Source of the DNA: Bacillota bacterium
GTDB lineage: Bacteria; Bacillota; Clostridia; Clostridiales; Caloramatoraceae
DNA length: 13,989 nt
Direction of reading: 5' to 3'
Assembly (NCBI GenBank): GCA_023415335.1
Contig: JAEZLD010000214.1
Span: 1-13,989 of the forward strand
Positions 13,894 through 13,989 of the stretch are shown here, piece after piece. The translations under genes were made by a program, and so were the position numbers. Positions within the stretch are counted from its first letter, which is position 1; each line of letters opens with the position of its first letter. The notes beneath the pieces are model-generated. The model was not told the DNA's origin. It searched no databases and was given only the letters and a program-made list of their open reading frames with translations.

Positions 13894-13989
13894 GAGTAAT
13901 CCTCCAAATAAATGTCTATATAATTATTATTCATAATATGTTTTTTTAAAAAAGTTGTGTCTGTCACTTTATTTGTGAAGGATATGGTA

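Noticed and set aside
1..13989. CRISPR arrays, tRNA/rRNA genes, insertion sequences, prophage or attachment sites.
   Set aside because: No spaced direct repeats, cloverleaf sequences, transposase or integrase motifs were seen on either strand.

Overview
The window is AT-rich and carries genes typical of an anaerobic Bacillota, most likely a clostridium. The signs are strong AGGAGG-type ribosome binding sites, frequent ATA/AGA codons, TTG and GTG starts, a BMP-type nucleoside ABC transporter and an electron-bifurcation-free PyrD/PyrK pair of the Gram-positive type. Genus cannot be fixed from the sequence alone.

Layout. Positions 3-113 hold the last codons of a pirin-like gene, closed by a clear terminator (154-191). 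A roughly 550-bp intergenic region then carries a near-consensus promoter, an operator and a hairpin-rich leader for a BMP-family lipoprotein (662-1798). Next, all on +, come an M20-family N-carbamoyl-amino-acid hydrolase (2032-3246), a dihydroorotase (3243-4520), the PyrK electron-transfer subunit (4608-5318) and the PyrD catalytic subunit (5311-6213) of NAD-linked dihydroorotate dehydrogenase. An IclR regulator (6379-7113) follows with its own promoter, then the ABC ATPase (7154-8755), two permeases (8748-9857, 9847-10788) and a uridine phosphorylase (10887-11666). A bidirectional-looking terminator separates this block from two minus-strand genes: a DUF5692-like membrane protein (11780-12820) and a ZIP metal transporter (13105-13893).

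How it works together. Seven or more genes look like one regulon for taking up and breaking down pyrimidine compounds. The lipoprotein, ATPase and two permeases form a nucleoside importer, and the phosphorylase releases the base from the ribose. The PyrD/PyrK, dihydroorotase and carbamoyl-amidohydrolase set reads naturally in reverse of biosynthesis: orotate to dihydroorotate to N-carbamoyl-aspartate to aspartate + CO2 + NH3. The other biosynthetic genes (pyrB, pyrE, pyrF) are absent, and a ureidosuccinase-type hydrolase, which has no place in biosynthesis, is present. This matches the orotate fermentation classically described biochemically in Clostridium (Zymobacterium) oroticum. The coupling to a nucleoside importer and phosphorylase is the unusual part.

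Regulation. The promoters of the lipoprotein gene and of iclR share the palindrome ACGGAA-N5-TTCCGT at exactly the same distance from a TTGACA -35 box, within a 30-bp block that is 25/30 identical. This is the likely IclR operator. The phosphorylase has a different site: a 14-bp perfect inverted repeat with a TATAAT box in its loop. A possible three-helix RNA lies just upstream of the hydrolase gene.
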